From Trueperaceae bacterium (GTDB lineage: Bacteria > Deinococcota > Deinococci > Deinococcales > Trueperaceae), in NCBI GenBank assembly GCA_011390455.1, contig JAABSI010000097.1, forward strand, positions 1 to 10,954: 10,954 bases of DNA, read 5' to 3'. Shown in pieces: positions 10,695 through 10,954 of this stretch. A program made the position numbers and the translations under genes. A model generated the notes under the pieces. That model was not told where the DNA came from and ran no database searches. It was given only the letters and a program-made list of their open reading frames with translations. Each line of letters opens with the position of its first letter. Within the stretch, counting starts at the first letter, position 1.

Positions 10695-10954
10695 TCAGAC
10701 CTCCAGCAGCATCCGCGCCGGTTGCTCGACGCCTTCCTTGATGCGCCGCAGGAAGGTCACGGCCTCGCGGCCGTCGACGATGCGGTGGTCGTAGGTCAGC
10801 GCGACGTACATCATCGGGCGGACGACGACCTCGCCCTTGACGGCGATCGGCCGCTGCTGGATGGCGTGCATGCCGAGCACGCCGCTCTGCGGCGGGTTGA
10901 CGATCGGGGTCGACATCAGCGACCCGAACACGCCGCCGTTGGTGATCGTGAAGG
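10695..10954 (-). CDS. sucB: 2-oxoglutarate dehydrogenase E2, dihydrolipoyl succinyltransferase (C-terminal end, runs off right edge)
   Basis: The last 85 residues of a 2-oxoacid dehydrogenase E2 catalytic domain are visible. They begin with [20 protein letters not shown] and end with [10 protein letters not shown]. The catalytic DHRIVDG motif is intact, with histidine as the active base. [19 protein letters not shown] and [13 protein letters not shown] match succinyltransferases better than acetyl or branched-chain transferases. The enzyme transfers succinyl groups from lipoamide to coenzyme A in the TCA cycle. The lipoyl and subunit-binding domains and the start lie outside the window. The same-strand lpdA about 1.4 kb downstream is the likely E3 partner, although msrAB now separates them on the opposite strand. 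Confidence 0.92.
   Translation of the reverse strand, partial: FTITNGGVFGSLMSTPIVNPPQSGVLGMHAIQQRPIAVKGEVVVRPMMYVALTYDHRIVDGREAVTFLRRIKEGVEQPARMLLEV

Overview
The window is very GC-rich bacterial DNA with almost uniformly G/C third codon positions, tightly packed genes, short gaps and several 4 to 8 base overlaps. No RNA gene, insertion sequence, CRISPR array or phage gene was seen. The host makes menaquinone by the futalosine route, has a 2-oxoglutarate dehydrogenase-type E2/E3 pair and carries an exported methionine sulfoxide reductase. Putative -10 boxes of the TAnnnT kind sit very close to start codons. Together this fits a GC-rich menaquinone-using phylum such as Deinococcota (Trueperaceae-like), Actinomycetota or Chloroflexota; the phylum cannot be fixed from the sequence alone.

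Region 1 (1-2170, minus strand) holds a glycyl radical enzyme pair. A radical-SAM activase with two ferredoxin-type cluster motifs is followed, with an 8-base overlap and a strong Shine-Dalgarno sequence, by the first 394 codons of a glycyl radical enzyme that runs off the left edge. The visible half keeps residues matching the trans-4-hydroxy-L-proline dehydratase (HypD) pocket at a constant offset. This is an oxygen-sensitive anaerobic module in an otherwise respiratory-looking neighbourhood.

Region 2 (2171-3536) has a divergent six-transmembrane voltage-sensor-type potassium channel with a C-terminal zinc ribbon (plus strand, possibly leaderless). Convergent to it is a short gene that reads as a histidine phosphatase with two internal in-frame deletions, one removing the second catalytic histidine.

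Region 3 (3537-7794, minus strand) is a coupled cluster mqnE-mqnA-glgX, joined by two ATGA overlaps. MqnA and MqnE perform the first two steps of futalosine menaquinone synthesis, while GlgX is a glycogen debranching enzyme. The glgX gene contains an 18-bp tandem repeat in a C-terminal loop.

Region 4 (7900-10954) has lpdA (dihydrolipoamide dehydrogenase, minus strand) and, at the right edge, the 3' end of a 2-oxoglutarate dehydrogenase E2 gene (minus strand). An exported MsrA-MsrB fusion lies between them on the plus strand, with two stem-loops in front of it.

No wholly new multi-gene system is evident. The best leads are the HypD-like enzyme, the collapsed phosphatase, the repeat in glgX, the odd coupling of glgX to menaquinone genes, and the cysteine-poor MsrAB.
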